A stretch of 64,000 bases of DNA from Adineta steineri (GCA_905250115.1 CAJNOI010000143.1:1-64000); one strand, 5' to 3'. Counted from the first letter of the stretch, positions 1-12,623 are shown. A program made the numbers and translations. The notes: generated by a model from the sequence alone, not told the origin.

Positions 1-3000
1 GCGATCACTAAAGTATTGACATCTGTTACCATAGTATGCTCCAGAACACATACATTGAATATCCGCCGCATATCTTACAGCCAATCCTCGATTGCATATA
101 GAGAAAAAACTTGGTATGTTTGGATACTGGTTCTGTGGACTAGACAACTTGGTATCCAAAAATAATGATTTTTGTGTTTGTACTGATATATTAATTTGCT
201 CGATTGGAAAAGACGGCCAGCTAATTTCATTGAGAAGTTGCTTTTGTAATTGATGCTTAATAAAACGATAGTTGAAATTTAGTTCAGCTACTTTACACCA
301 ATACTCGTCTTCTCCATACAGACACTCGTATGTTTTGTTACAACGTCCATTTCTTATACATTGACCATCAAAACAAACTGCATCGTCTTGGCCATTACAT
401 ATATCGGAGTTGCTCTTATAAAAGCACAACGCTGCATCTTCGTTGTTTGGACAACGATGGCCGCACAAAGAACCATGCAAAATACAATGTGGTCGGGTTT
501 TGCAATAAAAATCAAAGCCTTTCATCTTACCTGTACAGCCAGTTGCTGTATTTCGTTCATCTAGACCACCGTGGCAATGATAAATACCATCTCCGATTAA
601 TGTCATATCGATACACGGTCGATTTCGTTTAATATCAAGAGGATTTGTTACATTGGCGAGTAGGCATGGATACTCGCTCGAAATATTGCAGAAATCAGAA
701 AAAGGTTGTTTTGAATAGAACCTCTTACATATTTCAATTATTTTTGATAAGTTTTGAATATCTTGATTAATATCCATGACGTTTTTATAGGAGAGAATGG
801 CTTGCTCATCACTTGCATCACTACAATCCCACTCACCATCACAGACGTGAAAAAGAGGAATGCATTGATGCGTTTTACATTGAAACCAATTTTTTCGACA
901 TGTCCATTCTTGACAAAATTCTGTCTTTTCGTCTATCGATGGATAGACATCCCAGTGGCTGTCACAGTAGAATCTATGAGGCAGAGTTTCGATTGATTCA
1001 GCGATCGAGCTAACGTTTATTTTCGTCTTTGATGACTCTTCCACGTATGTCTTAAGAAAACGACAACCGTCATCATTTCGATGCTTGCATGAAATGCTAC
1101 TGACCAATATACCAGTTCCATAAACGTATCGATCGAATTTATTCGTACAAAGATTACCTGTAGCGAGTACGCGCACGGAAAAACAGGTTTTTTGAAGAGG
1201 AGAACACTGAAAACGATGTCTTTGTAGCTTCGCACATGGGGACATTGCAATATTAACCATTTCATCTCCTGGACCTGCACAGTCGATGTTTCCGTCATTG
1301 ATGCGATATGCAGAAATACATTGTTGAAAATTAAGACATATATCAATATGATGATATGAATGATTCGAGAAAGTACGCGAATCATTCCAACAATTAGCAG
1401 GAAAATAACTGATGGGAGAAGACGTATTTTTTTGAATAAAGGTGTTTGAACAAAAGAAAAAGTCTTTAGTTGATGATAATATGAATAGTGAAAGATAATT
1501 CGAAAATATAGTAATATTCATACTACTAGATGCTACGGCACGATAGCCTCGGCATTGAATTGTACCGGAAAAAACGAAATATGCAGGTGTTTTGTCAGGA
1601 TAAGATTCCTGTGCCATATAGTAAGTGAGAACATACGGACGAATTAATCCCATATTGGGAAATTGAATCCACTGCGGATTAGGGCAATATGACATCATTA
1701 AGTTATAGCATGATGTATTTCGACCGCATGGGCAATCGCGTTCAAATCCATTTGTCAAACCACATTTCAACAAGTAGATACACATCTCCGTCGAGCTTAT
1801 ATTAGCTGTTGTCCCATCGAAACGTGGATCATCGTAATTTCGGTCAAATTCACACTTTCCATTCGGCAGAGTCCAAGCAGCCACATATCGTGATGTCTCG
1901 CATATATAATTCAAATTGCGGAAATTAGAACAATCCGCGCTTATCGTAGTTAGCCGCTGAAATGGAAACCGCGCCCAAGGAAAAATGTGTTCCCCATCAC
2001 CACATGACCATAGAGATCTAGAATCCACATATTCGTCACATTCAAAAGCTGCTGGCGTCGTAAAGCATGCGACGTTATTTTGTATCGGTTCATCACTACG
2101 ATCCATGCAGTCTAGATCGCCTAAGAATTAAAAAATAGTTTTGTGAGACAGCATAGTTGTCTAAAAATATGTACATTTTTCTTTGAAAAGAAACGAACTC
2201 GATAGAAACAGTCTGAATGTGAAGTTTTGAGACGAATACAAATATGATGCCAAATCTTTGTCAGTTACTCATAAATATTACAACTACTATTACTCTAGAC
2301 ATATTCTATCACAGATAGATGAATTGTTTTCTTTGTCTGTCATTATAAAAACTATTTACCATCGAGAAAATATAGTTCTGGAATACACATGCCATTAGTA
2401 CATCTGTACTCGTTTTCTTCACATTCGTTAAATTCCAGTTTATCACAATTTTGCTCGTCGAGTCCATCCATACATTGTTGCTCTCCATCACATATATTTC
2501 TCCAGTCGAGACAAAGCAGTCCAAAATTACATGACAATGTCTCATAACATAGAATGGCAGCCCAGCGTTGATTTTCTGTTTTATTGAATTTTATGACGAA
2601 TTGAAGGTTAATAGCATTTTCAATAGTCAGAGCACTAAAAAGTAGATATTCGCAATGTTTTCCGAATGACATATTATGCGTGCATTTGCAAAGAAATGTG
2701 TCCGCTGAGAATACTACCGATCTATTATAGAATACGTAAGCATAATTATCTGCTGCTTCTATACTTGAACTCCAGCTTAAAACATCTCGAGGTGAGATAT
2801 TATTTGCTAGCAAGTCTTTAAAAAGCCATTTTTCACCTCCGTTGGCACACTCGATTGTTGCAGATCTATTTTCAGGCCGAACACAGTATTTTGTCGTGTC
2901 ATTGTAACGGGAATTGTAGTAAACACAATCATTGTACTCCCATAGACCATTTGCTTCAGTATTATATAGCAATATGTATGCATGGCTTCTTTCAATAAAA

Positions 3001-3086
3001 GCTAACATTACTACAACAGTGACAAATATCATCATTTCGCTGTTATGCGATCTATAAGACGAAGAAATCAAACAGCAATTAATCAT
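1..3086 (-). CDS. LDL-receptor class A / EGF-like ectodomain protein (3' end beyond window)
   Basis: Seen: exon 1 is 3086..2360 and exon 2 runs from 2120 past position 1, with a 239-bp intron (donor GATG|GTAAAT, acceptor TTCTTAG|GCGAT). Splicing joins LYFLDG to DLDCMDRSDE and completes an LDLa module. A hydrophobic stretch after Met18 (MMIFVTVVVMLAFIERSHA) is a likely signal peptide, so the start may be 3035 rather than 3086. LDLa acidic motifs recur (CDGEQQCMDGLDE, CDGEWDCSDASDE, CNGQDDAVC), and an EGF-like knot (CMCSGAYYGNRC) lies near the window edge. Exon 2 stays open for over 2.1 kb. Known: in bdelloids such proteins often end in an EGF tract and a 7TM region. Inferred: a cell-surface or secreted receptor of unknown ligand. 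The C-terminus is not visible. Confidence 0.85.
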
Positions 3087-3376
3087 TGTTCTCTATTTAA
3101 TGCGAAAAATAGTTAGCACACCAAAATTCAGGCCAATAGATCTCTATAGTACGTTAAATTGATTAGTAATGTGTGGCTAATCTATTGTAAAATTCAAATA
3201 TAAATGATTGTGGCAACATATGGTGAGAAAGTCTTGGACTTATTCTTAATTTATTAACCAGCTATTGACATGCTGGCCTTTTCATTACGTTTCAGATGCT
3301 GACACACAAATAAAAGAAATCCTTTCGTCTTCATCTAATTTACCACATTTTCCAGTTTAATATCGGAGAAATTACA
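3087..3376. other. Upstream intergenic DNA
   Basis: AT-rich spacer 5' of the LDLa receptor. No coding pattern or clear promoter motif was recognised. Confidence 0.5.
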
Positions 3377-3922
3377 CTAACGAAGGACTCGTCCGAGGTG
3401 ATTCAAAGCTATCCTGTTGAGATTTTGCGCATAAGTAGAGTCCGACAAGGCTAGAAAAACCCTAAAAGGATAAATCATACTATCGAATTTTGACTTGAAA
3501 CTTTGCCTTTAGATAGGGCTAATGACTCTTAGAATATTTTAAAAGTTTCAGCCGAAAAAAATTCTCCTTTGTCGAGATATTGATTTTTAAAATAAACTCG
3601 TTTTTGTAGCATATTTGTGGCAAACGACTATGTGTTGAAGATTCAAGCGATAAAAGAAAATTCTTTTTAGCTGAAACTTTCAGGATATTCTAAGAGTCAT
3701 TAGCCCTATCTACGGGCAAAATTTCAGCTCAAAATTCGATAGTAGGGTTTTTTAGTGAATCCCCTATCATTGACAATATGCCCAACAAAATGGTCATAAT
3801 TCAAGAAGCTAGAGCACATGGGCCCTTATCCTTTTAGGATTTGCCTAACTTCATCGGACTCTCCTTATGCGAAAAATCTCAACAGGAAAGCTCTAAATCA
3901 CCTCGGGCGGTTCCCTCGTAAG
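3377..3922. mobile_element. Foldback / palindromic non-autonomous element
   Basis: Two inverted arms of about 190-260 bp. The left arm starts ACGAAGGACTCGTCCGAGG at about 3380 and the right arm ends CCTCGGGCGGTTCCCTCGT at 3919. The blocks CCTGTTGAGATTTT, AGAGTCCGA, CCTAAAAGGATAA and GATAGGGCTAATGACTCTTA recur in mirror order. The right arm has about 70 bp with no counterpart on the left (around 3750-3825). No ORF lies inside. The arms read as roughly 80-85% alike by eye. This is the shape of a foldback element or large MITE; the target duplication is not evident. Confidence 0.7.
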
Positions 3923-4884
3923 TTTTCATGAAAACAAAAATGTCTTCTCCAGTCAAAGAATAATTTATTACAGAAATAGATTGCACAATACTTACCAAGA
4001 TATAATCGATTTTATATATACTATTAGTAGATATCGTTGATTGTAATAGATTAGTTGCTTCTTCTTCACGTTAAAGAAATAAAAATAATTTGCAGATTTT
4101 TTGCGCAGTTTTTTCCTTGTCACTCGTGCTAATTCATCAGAAAAGAATGGTTCTGTCCTATAAAATGCGCAGTACTCAAGTTTTGAGTTAAACGACAAGT
4201 ACAGACGGAAGGTGTTATCTTTTGTATTTTTCTTTCTATTTTTATGGGCACACTAGTATAGGCGAACATACGTCTTCTTTGAAAGCGATGTGTTTGTTGA
4301 CGTTGAAACGGAACCAACTGAACGTTGTGCGTGACGCAGAATAAAAACGTTAACACTCTCATAAATGATTGAACAAAAAGCTAAGCGTTTTATGACGCAC
4401 GCTAACTACTCTTTTTTATATGTTTTCTCACATAATGTAATTACATGAAATGACTACAATATTCTAACTAAATGCGTAAGCTTAACATACACATCTGTTT
4501 CTAAAATTTTTAGAAACTCATATACACTTGCTGAATATTTTCCAAATCGTCGTATCGTAGTCAGCGACTTACGAGTTGTTCGAAATATTTGAAATTGTTG
4601 CACATAAATATAAATTAATATCTCGTATATTGTCATCTGCTTGTCATGAACGCATGCTTGGGATACTTACGAATGAACATATTCAAGTGATAGTGCCCAT
4701 TTGAGATTAAATTTTGCTCCGTACTAAACATCATGATGGAAAAAAAGAAAACCCAAAGGATTCGTGTTATCAAGCTTTCTTTCTTGCGTTAGAGACATCT
4801 AATTGACCTTCCAATCTGTTCATAGAGTATAATAATAATAATAATAAATGAAACAAGGAGTTTTGGGCTGTAAAATTGTTCACT

Positions 4885-4945
4885 AGGGTGAGTATGAGAG
4901 TGGATGTGGGTTTCAGTTGTTCGTGAATTCCCACCTACATCCTTA
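4885..4945. repeat. Dispersed telomere-like palindrome, copy 1
   Basis: G-rich arm AGGGTGAGTATGAGAGTGG then GGATGTGGG, loop, then CCCACCTACATCCTT. Member of the family described in the findings. Confidence 0.6.
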
Positions 4946-5080
4946 AGATTAAGCGAACCGCTTACAGTTAATAATAGACTTTACAGATAAAACTTATACG
5001 AATTGATATTAGAGTTTATACAAGTAGCAATGTTTGAGATTAATTATTAAAGTTTTTATAATTACGAATACAACTACCAA

Positions 5081-5130
5081 ATGTGGGTGTGTGAGTGGGG
5101 GTATTAGATAGAAACAACACCCACGCCCTT
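5081..5130. repeat. Dispersed telomere-like palindrome, copy 2
   Basis: ATGTGGGTGTGTGAGTGGGG, AT-rich loop, then ACACCCACGCCCTT. It lies about 70 bp 3' of the minus-strand gene ending at 5197. Confidence 0.7.
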
Positions 5131-5196
5131 CAACAGAAATTATATTTAAGACACAAAAATTAAAAGATAAAATTCATGTCTATTCAAAAGAATATC

Positions 5197-5604
5197 TTAG
5201 CACTTGAAATCTGCAGCATTGATTTGGCCAACTTGTACTGCTTTGGTAATCCAGTCTTGAATAGCTCCCTGCATGGCTCCATTACGACTTAATGCTGTCG
5301 ATCCACCCTGAATTCCTTGACCTTTATTTTGACATTGAAATTTGGCATCCCATTTCCATTTCAGTTTTGAAATTCTTCCTTTCAAATTACCTAAACATTG
5401 ATTGCCACAAATAGTAATTGGTGTAGCGTCACCCCATTGACTAACCGTCCAAATAGATTGAGCAAGAGCACCTAAACAACCAACATAATTTCCTGTTAGA
5501 GCAGTAACGCATGCTTCTGCAGGAAAATCAAATTTACCATCGCTCACACTTCTCTCAACGAAAATACAAACGAGTAAAGCAACAACAAAAAGCAATTTGT
5601 TCAT
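5197..5604 (-). CDS. Secreted anti-lipopolysaccharide-factor-like peptide
   Basis: Single exon, 135 aa from the Met at 5604. The reading frame extends to 5661, but MNKLLFVVALLVCIFVERSVS is a clean signal peptide, so the internal Met is chosen. The mature part has paired cysteines around a basic loop (CGNQC ... KLKWKWDAKFQC) followed by a C-terminal segment with GGSTALSRNG and DWITKAVQVGQINAADF. Known: anti-LPS factors (scygonadin/ALF family, crustaceans and horseshoe crabs) carry a Cys-flanked basic hairpin and a C-terminal G-x-[ST]..S..GA..A..DF..KA pattern, which this resembles. Inferred role: antimicrobial defence, secreted. A TATATAAA sits near 5733-5742 upstream. Alternative: an unrelated small Cys-rich secreted protein. 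Confidence 0.55.
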   Translation of the reverse strand: MNKLLFVVALLVCIFVERSVSDGKFDFPAEACVTALTGNYVGCLGALAQSIWTVSQWGDATPITICGNQCLGNLKGRISKLKWKWDAKFQCQNKGQGIQGGSTALSRNGAMQGAIQDWITKAVQVGQINAADFKC

Positions 5605-7122
5605 GATCGATAAAAATCTAAATATGGTAGATATATCTTTTAATTCGATAAGCTGCTTCACAAGCTGGCATTCTAATATTACTTACTGAAAATGTGGACC
5701 TTTTGATCTTGAAATTAAAGTAATATATGCTTTATATAAACTGCCAGAAGACTATACTATTAGTCGTATACTTATTTACCCAGACTAAATTTATTTATTT
5801 CACACCAATGATACAATTATTCATGAAATAGAGTCTTATGATTTAAACATAATATTTCATTCTTCTCAAGTATGTTTAAAGTAGTTGCCATTTAAAAATA
5901 CATTATGACATTTTATGATGTTATTATTCAATATAAACCGATTGTAAATAGTCCTTTAATATTTAAATAAAACAATTATTATTTATATAGAAAACGATAA
6001 AAAAAAATAATGTGAAAACATTTCTATTAAAGATAAATATACTATGTAAACTATTATTCATTATCTATAGCTATAATCATAATAATAAACAAAAAGAAAA
6101 TAATTATAATTCTACTACATTATAAATATAAAATATTTTTATTTTTTCTATTTTTTATTCAGTATATTTCTATGCTTATTTATTGTACAAGTACATTTAT
6201 TTTCAATTCTAAATTCTGATATTCATATTGATATAAAAGAATATGACATTAGTTAAAGATAAAATTTGTGTAATAATTTTTATTTCTAAAAAGTCAAAAA
6301 GATCACACGGCACACACATATACATATATAGATGAAATCTTTCCTTTACGAATATTTCGTTTTTGCATTAGCCCAATTTAATGTGCAATCTATTTGAAAG
6401 AATTTCAAATATTACGCCAAATTTAACTGAAGTTGAATGTAAAAATACTATATGTACGATGAATAGTTATTGCCATCACTTGAATAACAGAAGATATGAT
6501 CAATATATTCTGTAATCGTGCTAAATGTAATAATAATACAATTTTTATATGTTGGCTAATAAACATTCTTTCTATCACTCAATTATTCTATTCTAAATAT
6601 AAACTACAACTAGATTTCAAGCTGCAGTTTCATGTATTTTTTCGTCAATTCGATGTTCTTGCTCTTCTAATCGCTATGAACATTGCTGACTTGAAAAAAC
6701 TTCTACGGAAATACAGATTGCTGAGTTTTTATTTGATTTCTCATGTAATAAGGTAACTATACGAGTTTATTCAGAAAATATTTAGCATTTTGTCTAATTC
6801 ATTATCTGTTCTGATTTTAAGACTGCATACGTTATTCTTCATTAATATCGAATGGCAATATGAGTTCATCATCTTACTCCCAGCTATGCTAACTTTCTTC
6901 CTATATACAATAATGAATTTTCTATAATTCACATTTACACCTAAACTTTCAAAAAGAAAAAAAAGATCTGATATTTCTGTCGAAATTTATTTGATATTAT
7001 ATTTCAGTATTAGTATAATGAACATTCTTCTATTACATAGAAAAAAAAAGAAATAAATGTAATTCGAAGTAAAAGGGCTTGTGTATAATGAGTAGCTGTC
7101 TAAGATAAACCATATTTATCAT
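5605..7122. other. AT-rich intergenic region
   Basis: Very AT-rich. No domain-bearing ORF, RNA gene or repeat was recognised. The short plus-strand ORF at 6496-6756 has no recognisable features. Confidence 0.5.
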
Positions 7123-9935
7123 TCATGGAGTAGCAAGAACATAAATTTCAGATGACGATAGTTCACGTGCATAAATCTGAAATTCATCGAGTGATCCGTA
7201 GAATTGTCCCATCTGAATTGTACCTGTATTACAAACGTTAAATCCTAGCAGTGAACTTCCAAGTGTAATCGTCATCGGAACTCCGCCAGCGTTGAAAGTA
7301 TATGGAAGAGAACTTGTTCCATATTGGCTACCATTCACATATAAGCGTTGTCCGTTGTTATGTGAATAAGTAGCCGCAACATGAGTCCATGTGAAGAGAG
7401 GAACAAATGGTCCGTTAATTGGGATGTTGGTACTATTCCAACTATTGATAGCTATGGCTCCCGATGAAGTTAAACCCATAATAGGTAAACACCAACCGTT
7501 GATTTGAGCACCATCGAGACGACTGCTCAAATGCATAATTGTTCCACCAGAAGTATTCGTTGGATAGATCCATATAGAAACAGTATATGGCCAATCATGT
7601 ATTCCTATTCGTGTTAAGCCTGTAACCTGAACATAAGATGATAATGTAGAAAGTGTTAGAGCTTGATTAACACGACCTGATGATGTATAGGAATAGTTCA
7701 TTCCTGTTCCACTGATCGATAATGGTCCACTATCAATAAGATTATTTCCATCGAATTTGAGGTAGCAAACGAAACTTGCATCACTCATTATTTCGGTAGC
7801 ATTCTTTGCCCAAGGATAATATGCAATAGAATCTAGACAACCATCGAAATAGTTATCCGGCATAGTTATATTTCCTGTACCAATAGTTAAATCACTAAAA
7901 AAATAAAATGCTTGTCATTAGTATGGATTAATAATATCATTGTTGACGGTGTGGTGTGTTATTTCTATCTCATACCCACATCCACAATCACACCCTCAAA
8001 GTATTCTATCGTACTCAAATGATTCACTACTTACCCTGATAAGCCCAAATACGGGCCACTTCCACTGCGTGATATATCCAAATCACCATTGATATAGATG
8101 AACTGAGTACGTGTTGGATAATCATAGATAAATGCCTATAATTTATAATAATATCTCATATATATATATCTTCCGTAACCTTATTTTTGTCTAAGTTAAA
8201 CTTACGATATGATACCATGTATTTGTACTCAGCATCTAAAAATAAATGTAATAATTATAAGTAATTGTAATATCAACTTTCTCGTTTTTTTTTTTCGTAT
8301 TCTTGTAGGTGTGGGTGGGAGATGAATATAATACTCACACCTATACCATTTTTACTCACCTGAGTGCTTGCAGTATCGTCGTTGAAGAAAGCGAATAAAA
8401 CGTGTTGATTTCTAATCATAAGGTGAAGAGTGCGATCTGAAGTAGTCTGATCATACTGACCAATAATATAATTATCCGAATAAGGATTAAGATTATAGAG
8501 CGAGTTTGCATATAGCCACACTTCAAACGTGAATGATGTATAAGTCATGTTAAGAAATGGTGGACTGCTGACCGTCATCGATTGATTGGCCGACTGATTC
8601 AACCAAAGACATGCACCGATTCCACTATAGGTTGATGATTCATATGTTGGTCCATTATTAAGCACACCATTATAACTATTATATAAGTCCTGTGCATTAT
8701 TATCGAATCCCCACAAGATTTCTGCATCTGTATGATTAATTAAAAAATACTGTTATAATATATTTGATTACATTCACTTATTACTATTATTCGTTAGTTA
8801 ATTTTATTTTTAGTTTTGTATTAATATCAAGTCAGTACAAATTTCAAAATGAGAATGGTATTATTATAAAAAAAACTGACAATATCATGTGGCTTGTCTA
8901 GAAATATTCGTTCTACTCACGCCTATGAAAGATGTTATTCAATTTTACTTATTATACCATCATTTTATTGTGTAATAAGAATTTTTCGTAATATGTTACT
9001 TATTGCATGAACACAACTTTATGTCTATTTGAATAAGTTCTTTTAAATAATGTTAACAGAAGTTTCAAATGACTTTCAGTTAATTTCGACTTTCGTACAG
9101 ATGAATCAATATAATACTTTATTTTATTATTTTCAGTGCGTAATACAATTTCAAAGTATTGATTAAAACATACTTTTCGATGAGTAAGCCATACTACTGT
9201 TTCTCATGTCTGTCAGTATTTGACTTTCCATGTCAGGTATATTTTTTTTTCTCATAATTTAGTCATGAAAGAACTACGACAATAGTTAAAATGATATTTT
9301 TTTTCAGTTTATTTCAAATTCTTATTGAAATAGAGCTCGTTGTGTAGAGCTTTCTAGTATGTCATTATGTTCATTCACAATCATCTAATTTCTCGAGTGC
9401 GAATTCAAATTTCAAAATTTTTATGATCAATAAAAAACTTTTTCGTTTCTACAAAATAGTCTCTCACACAGCTTATATGAAATAGGTGAAACTATAATCT
9501 ATTTAGAACAACAGATTTCTCTTACCCGTTACAGATGTTGTTGTTGTTGTGGTTGTAGTTGAAGTACTTGTTGAAGTCGTGCTTGTTGTCGAAGTGCTTG
9601 TTGTCGAAGTACTTGTTGAAGTTGTGCTTGCTGTCGTGCTCGAAGTACTTGTGGAAGTTGTGCTTGTTGTTGAACTAGTTGAATATGTTGAGATAGTGGT
9701 ACTTGTTTGTTCATCTGTTAACAATTAAATAATTATCATTTTCATCAACAACTTCGACAAACTTACCTTCAACAAGTAACGTAGTGACTGCAGCCAAGGC
9801 TATCCCAGAGCAAAGGGCACCAATCGTAAGACCAATCAATAATGCTTGCCAATGCTTTTTAAAACGATCACTGATACGCATCGGTGTTTTCTTTTCATGA
9901 ACATCCCAGTTTGAAAGTATATTTATTGACGACAT
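7123..9935 (-). CDS. Type II membrane protein with Ser/Thr linker and two LamG-like jelly-roll domains
   Basis: Six exons fit exactly: 9935..9767, 9714..9526, 8727..8360, 8235..8206, 8135..8035, 7894..7123. Together they make 1629 nt, 542 aa plus stop. All junctions are GT-AG and in phase. Domains: a short cytoplasmic N-terminus, one TM helix (ALLIGLTIGALCSGIALAAV, about residues 31-50), a Ser/Thr-rich linker of about 60 residues in exon 2 made of imperfect repeats, then two concanavalin-like LamG folds. The first holds ILWGFDNNAQDLYNSYNG and TWYHIAFIYD; the second holds CYLKFDGNNLIDSGP and TWTHVAATYSHNNGQRLYVNG. Known: this architecture is common in bdelloids. Inferred: surface carbohydrate or matrix binding. 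Introns 3 and 5 each carry one dispersed palindrome. Confidence 0.88.
7944..7999. repeat. Dispersed palindrome, intronic copy 3
   Basis: GACGGTGTGGTGTGTTATTT, loop, then CATACCCACATCCACAATCA and CACCCTC. It lies wholly within the intron between the last two exons of the LamG gene. Confidence 0.6.
8305..8346. repeat. Dispersed palindrome, intronic copy 4
   Basis: TAGGTGTGGGTGGGAGATGA, AT loop, CTCACACCTATACC, inside intron 3 of the LamG gene. Being intronic, it cannot be a transcription terminator for this gene. Confidence 0.65.
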
Positions 9936-11582
9936 TAAAACTTTCTGTTTTATAATATTACAACATTGATCCGTAGAGATTGGAATGAAATGCGCATAAG
10001 AATGAAGACATGCTAGTTAAAATATTATTCCATTATAAAAAATAAAATTTAATTATTTTACCACTCATGTTTCTTTTTTAATAAAAAAGTATTTTGTACG
10101 TATTCTATATGTGATGAATTGGATTAGTGCGATATGTAATTATTGAAAATCGAGTGTCATTGTCAACAATTGACAGACTCAATCTCATGGAAAAATGTAC
10201 TTTTAATCACCAAAAAAAGTACAACCGATCACCAAACTAATCAGCACGTAGTGCGCAATAGCGAGTTCATTTTATGAGTTTTGCATAATATATGTATGGC
10301 AGATCATATACTTGTTGTAAAGCTTGATTAATCAATGGAACGAAGTTACATAAGAAAAAGATAATCCAGTTCGATCTGCATGATCGAGTTAACTAAAAAT
10401 ACTTTTAAAGTATGTTCTGCCATAAGAAATCATCACATACTAAAAATGTCTAATCAAGAATAGACATCATCGTGTTGGCTGGTGTCATCACTTGGATCTT
10501 GTATAGGTCCAGTTGGACTTAAGGAATATAGATACGAACATTCTATTGGACTAGCAATTATGTTCAACGTTTACAAAATTAAAGATGAAACTCGTCATAT
10601 ACGATCGGGAATACGAAAAGCTCCAGACCGTCCAAACAAAAATTCATACGGTATATTTACCATGATATATTATTAACATTATTTATTTTTTTTTTTGTGT
10701 AGTATTTTCTTTAGTGTATGGGATTGTTATTAATGTATTATCTATTTATTAATAATAGATTTGGTGATCAAAAATATTCATACACTATGATTGATCAGAG
10801 TCTACTTGATGTGTTAAAGTTTTAGTCAGGCTAAATTGATTGATTGATATACAATAGAGATACAGCGGAATACTACTTCCTTTTTTTCAAAGTAAATAAA
10901 TAACAGTTTACATATTGGTGGCAGTGGATATTTTTTTCATTAAAAGCCTAGTTCATCTTAAACAGTATTTAAAAAATAACTGTCAATCACAGTAAGTTTA
11001 AATATAATTTGTAACTGTGTTTGTGCAGTGTTCAATGCTCTACCGTCTGTTAACCCTATGAGTCTCATAGTAACATTTTTGCTACACATGTTTTATAATT
11101 GAATCTTATCGCATACTTAATGATAATTTGCATGCCATTTCTTTGAATGAAGCCACAAGAATGTTCTCGAACGGCGTGGGTGTCAGTTCAGGGTGGTTAT
11201 ACTATTATCACCCACACCCACCCTCAGCTGTGTCGATATCCTAATCAATTTCACATTCTACGGTGTAATTTAATTCGTTTGCCGATATTTAAATCTTATA
11301 TTCAATAATTTTCAGATATTAAATAATCACAAGATTCTGATTCTGTTGACTGTTGAACAAGAGAGTGATTTTTAAAATTGGGTCTGAGCGTTCGTTATAC
11401 ATAACTATACTATTCATAGAAAATATATGTTTGAACGACAATTTTATTATTATTCATTTAGCAAAGCATTTTTACAACTGATTTTAAATGATATTTAGTA
11501 AAAAAATATATTGAATTGTTAAAATAAAAGAATATAAATTAGTTTTTTATGAAGTAGACGAAGTTAAATTGTTGTGTCTTTT
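9936..11582. other. Intergenic region with one palindrome
   Basis: No supported gene. Short ORF 10482-10676 has no recognisable domain. Holds one strong palindrome at 11173-11226. Confidence 0.45.
11173..11226. repeat. Dispersed palindrome, copy 5
   Basis: GGCGTGGGTGTCAGTTCAGG, loop with TATACTATTA, then CACCCACACCCACCCTCAG. Lies about 360 bp 3' of the minus-strand membrane gene. Confidence 0.75.
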
Positions 11583-12623
11583 TTAGAAGGCAGCTAGAAG
11601 ATTATGAGTTAATAATTCCGAACTATTACTAAGACTATGAAACCAAGTCACAGTGTCTCTTGATTGATATTCATACCATGGGACTGAATTAAAATCTCCA
11701 CCATAGAAGCTATACTGCGAATAATTAAACGCCATACTAAAAACAAGACATCCAAACACTTGAAGCCCAACAACACAATGTGCTGCGAAGAATTTTCCGC
11801 AATATATACAACCACAACCTTCGCATTTTCTTATGGCATTCACTACAGAAGTGATGACGATTGCGTATAGCAAAATTAGACCAACTAAGATAACAACCAG
11901 TATCCATGAATATATAATTAACATAGGTATAACATTGCTGACAAAAAATGGAATAAATACCATAGCTACTAATGAATTCAAAGTAATACTTGTACCAAGT
12001 AAAAACCATTTGACATATTTAATATTACCCTTAATAATACCTTTTTTTTATCTTCCTGATGTGCTCTGTAAGTATTTACAAGTTGAACAATAGAATCAAC
12101 AAGTATGGATACGACACTTGGCAGAACATAATTGTAGAGTCGATAACCAAAAGCATTGTAACAATTCCAAGAATTTGCATTAGCAGCAGATGAGCACTTT
12201 GTTTGCAAATAACATGAATAAACGAAATGGCCGACAGATACAAGTGAGAGAAAAAAATCCAATACACTATATTTCAATGGTGCAACTCCTAAAAGATACG
12301 TTTATAATTTTAATGACAATTCTAGGTTTAGAAATTAATTATTTATCAGATGAAATGGATAATCAAGGATTAATTGTATTGTTTAGAAAAAATAAATATT
12401 AATTACCTGTTCGTTTAGGCCCAAGGATTGTGATTTCAAGAGCAATGTAAACGTGTTTCTTCTGCTTTTTACATGAGGTTCCAATTAGACTATTGATACG
12501 TTGTAGTGCCTGAAGAAAAAGCATTTCAGCAATAATTAACCAATAAGGTTGAAGTGTAAAGCCAACGAAAGTATATAAAACAGGATTACCATATTGTTGG
12601 TATGAAGATGAACTCGATGACAT
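11583..12623 (-). CDS. Multi-pass membrane protein, unknown family, with probable frameshift
   Basis: Exon 1 12623..12407 (MSSSSSSYQQYGNPVLYTFV...) joins exon 2 from 12288 through donor ACAG|GTAATT and acceptor TTTTAG|GAGTT. Exon 2 reads cleanly through LVSVGHFVYSCYLQ and VVSILVDSIVQLV to HQEDKKK, where the frame switches at an A8 run (about 12042-12049). The next frame continues without a break from NIKYVKWFLLGTSITLNSLV to the stop at 11583. One extra A would give 307 aa and 308 codons. At least five hydrophobic segments are visible, plus a Cys cluster CEGCGCIYCGKFF. No family was recognised. The break is either an assembly or base-call error in a homopolymer, or a true mutation. I see no intron that would repair it. 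Confidence 0.6.

Larger units (their letters stand above)
3923..5196. other. Intergenic region with microsatellite and two palindromes
   Basis: No convincing gene. Contains an (AAT)n microsatellite near 4829-4848 and two of the dispersed G-rich/C-rich palindromes (4885-4945, 5081-5130). Short ORFs at 3992-4362 and 4454-4636 have no recognisable domain and biased low-complexity composition. Confidence 0.5.

Noticed and set aside
1017-1385. Minus-strand 122-aa ORF with hydrophobic start
   Set aside because: It is a shadow frame inside exon 2 of the LDLa receptor, whose own frame stays open with cysteine-rich LDLa motifs.
9503-9724. Independent Gln-rich or Thr-rich small protein
   Set aside because: Splice sites on both sides place the Ser/Thr frame as exon 2 of the LamG gene; the Gln-rich reading is a shadow frame.
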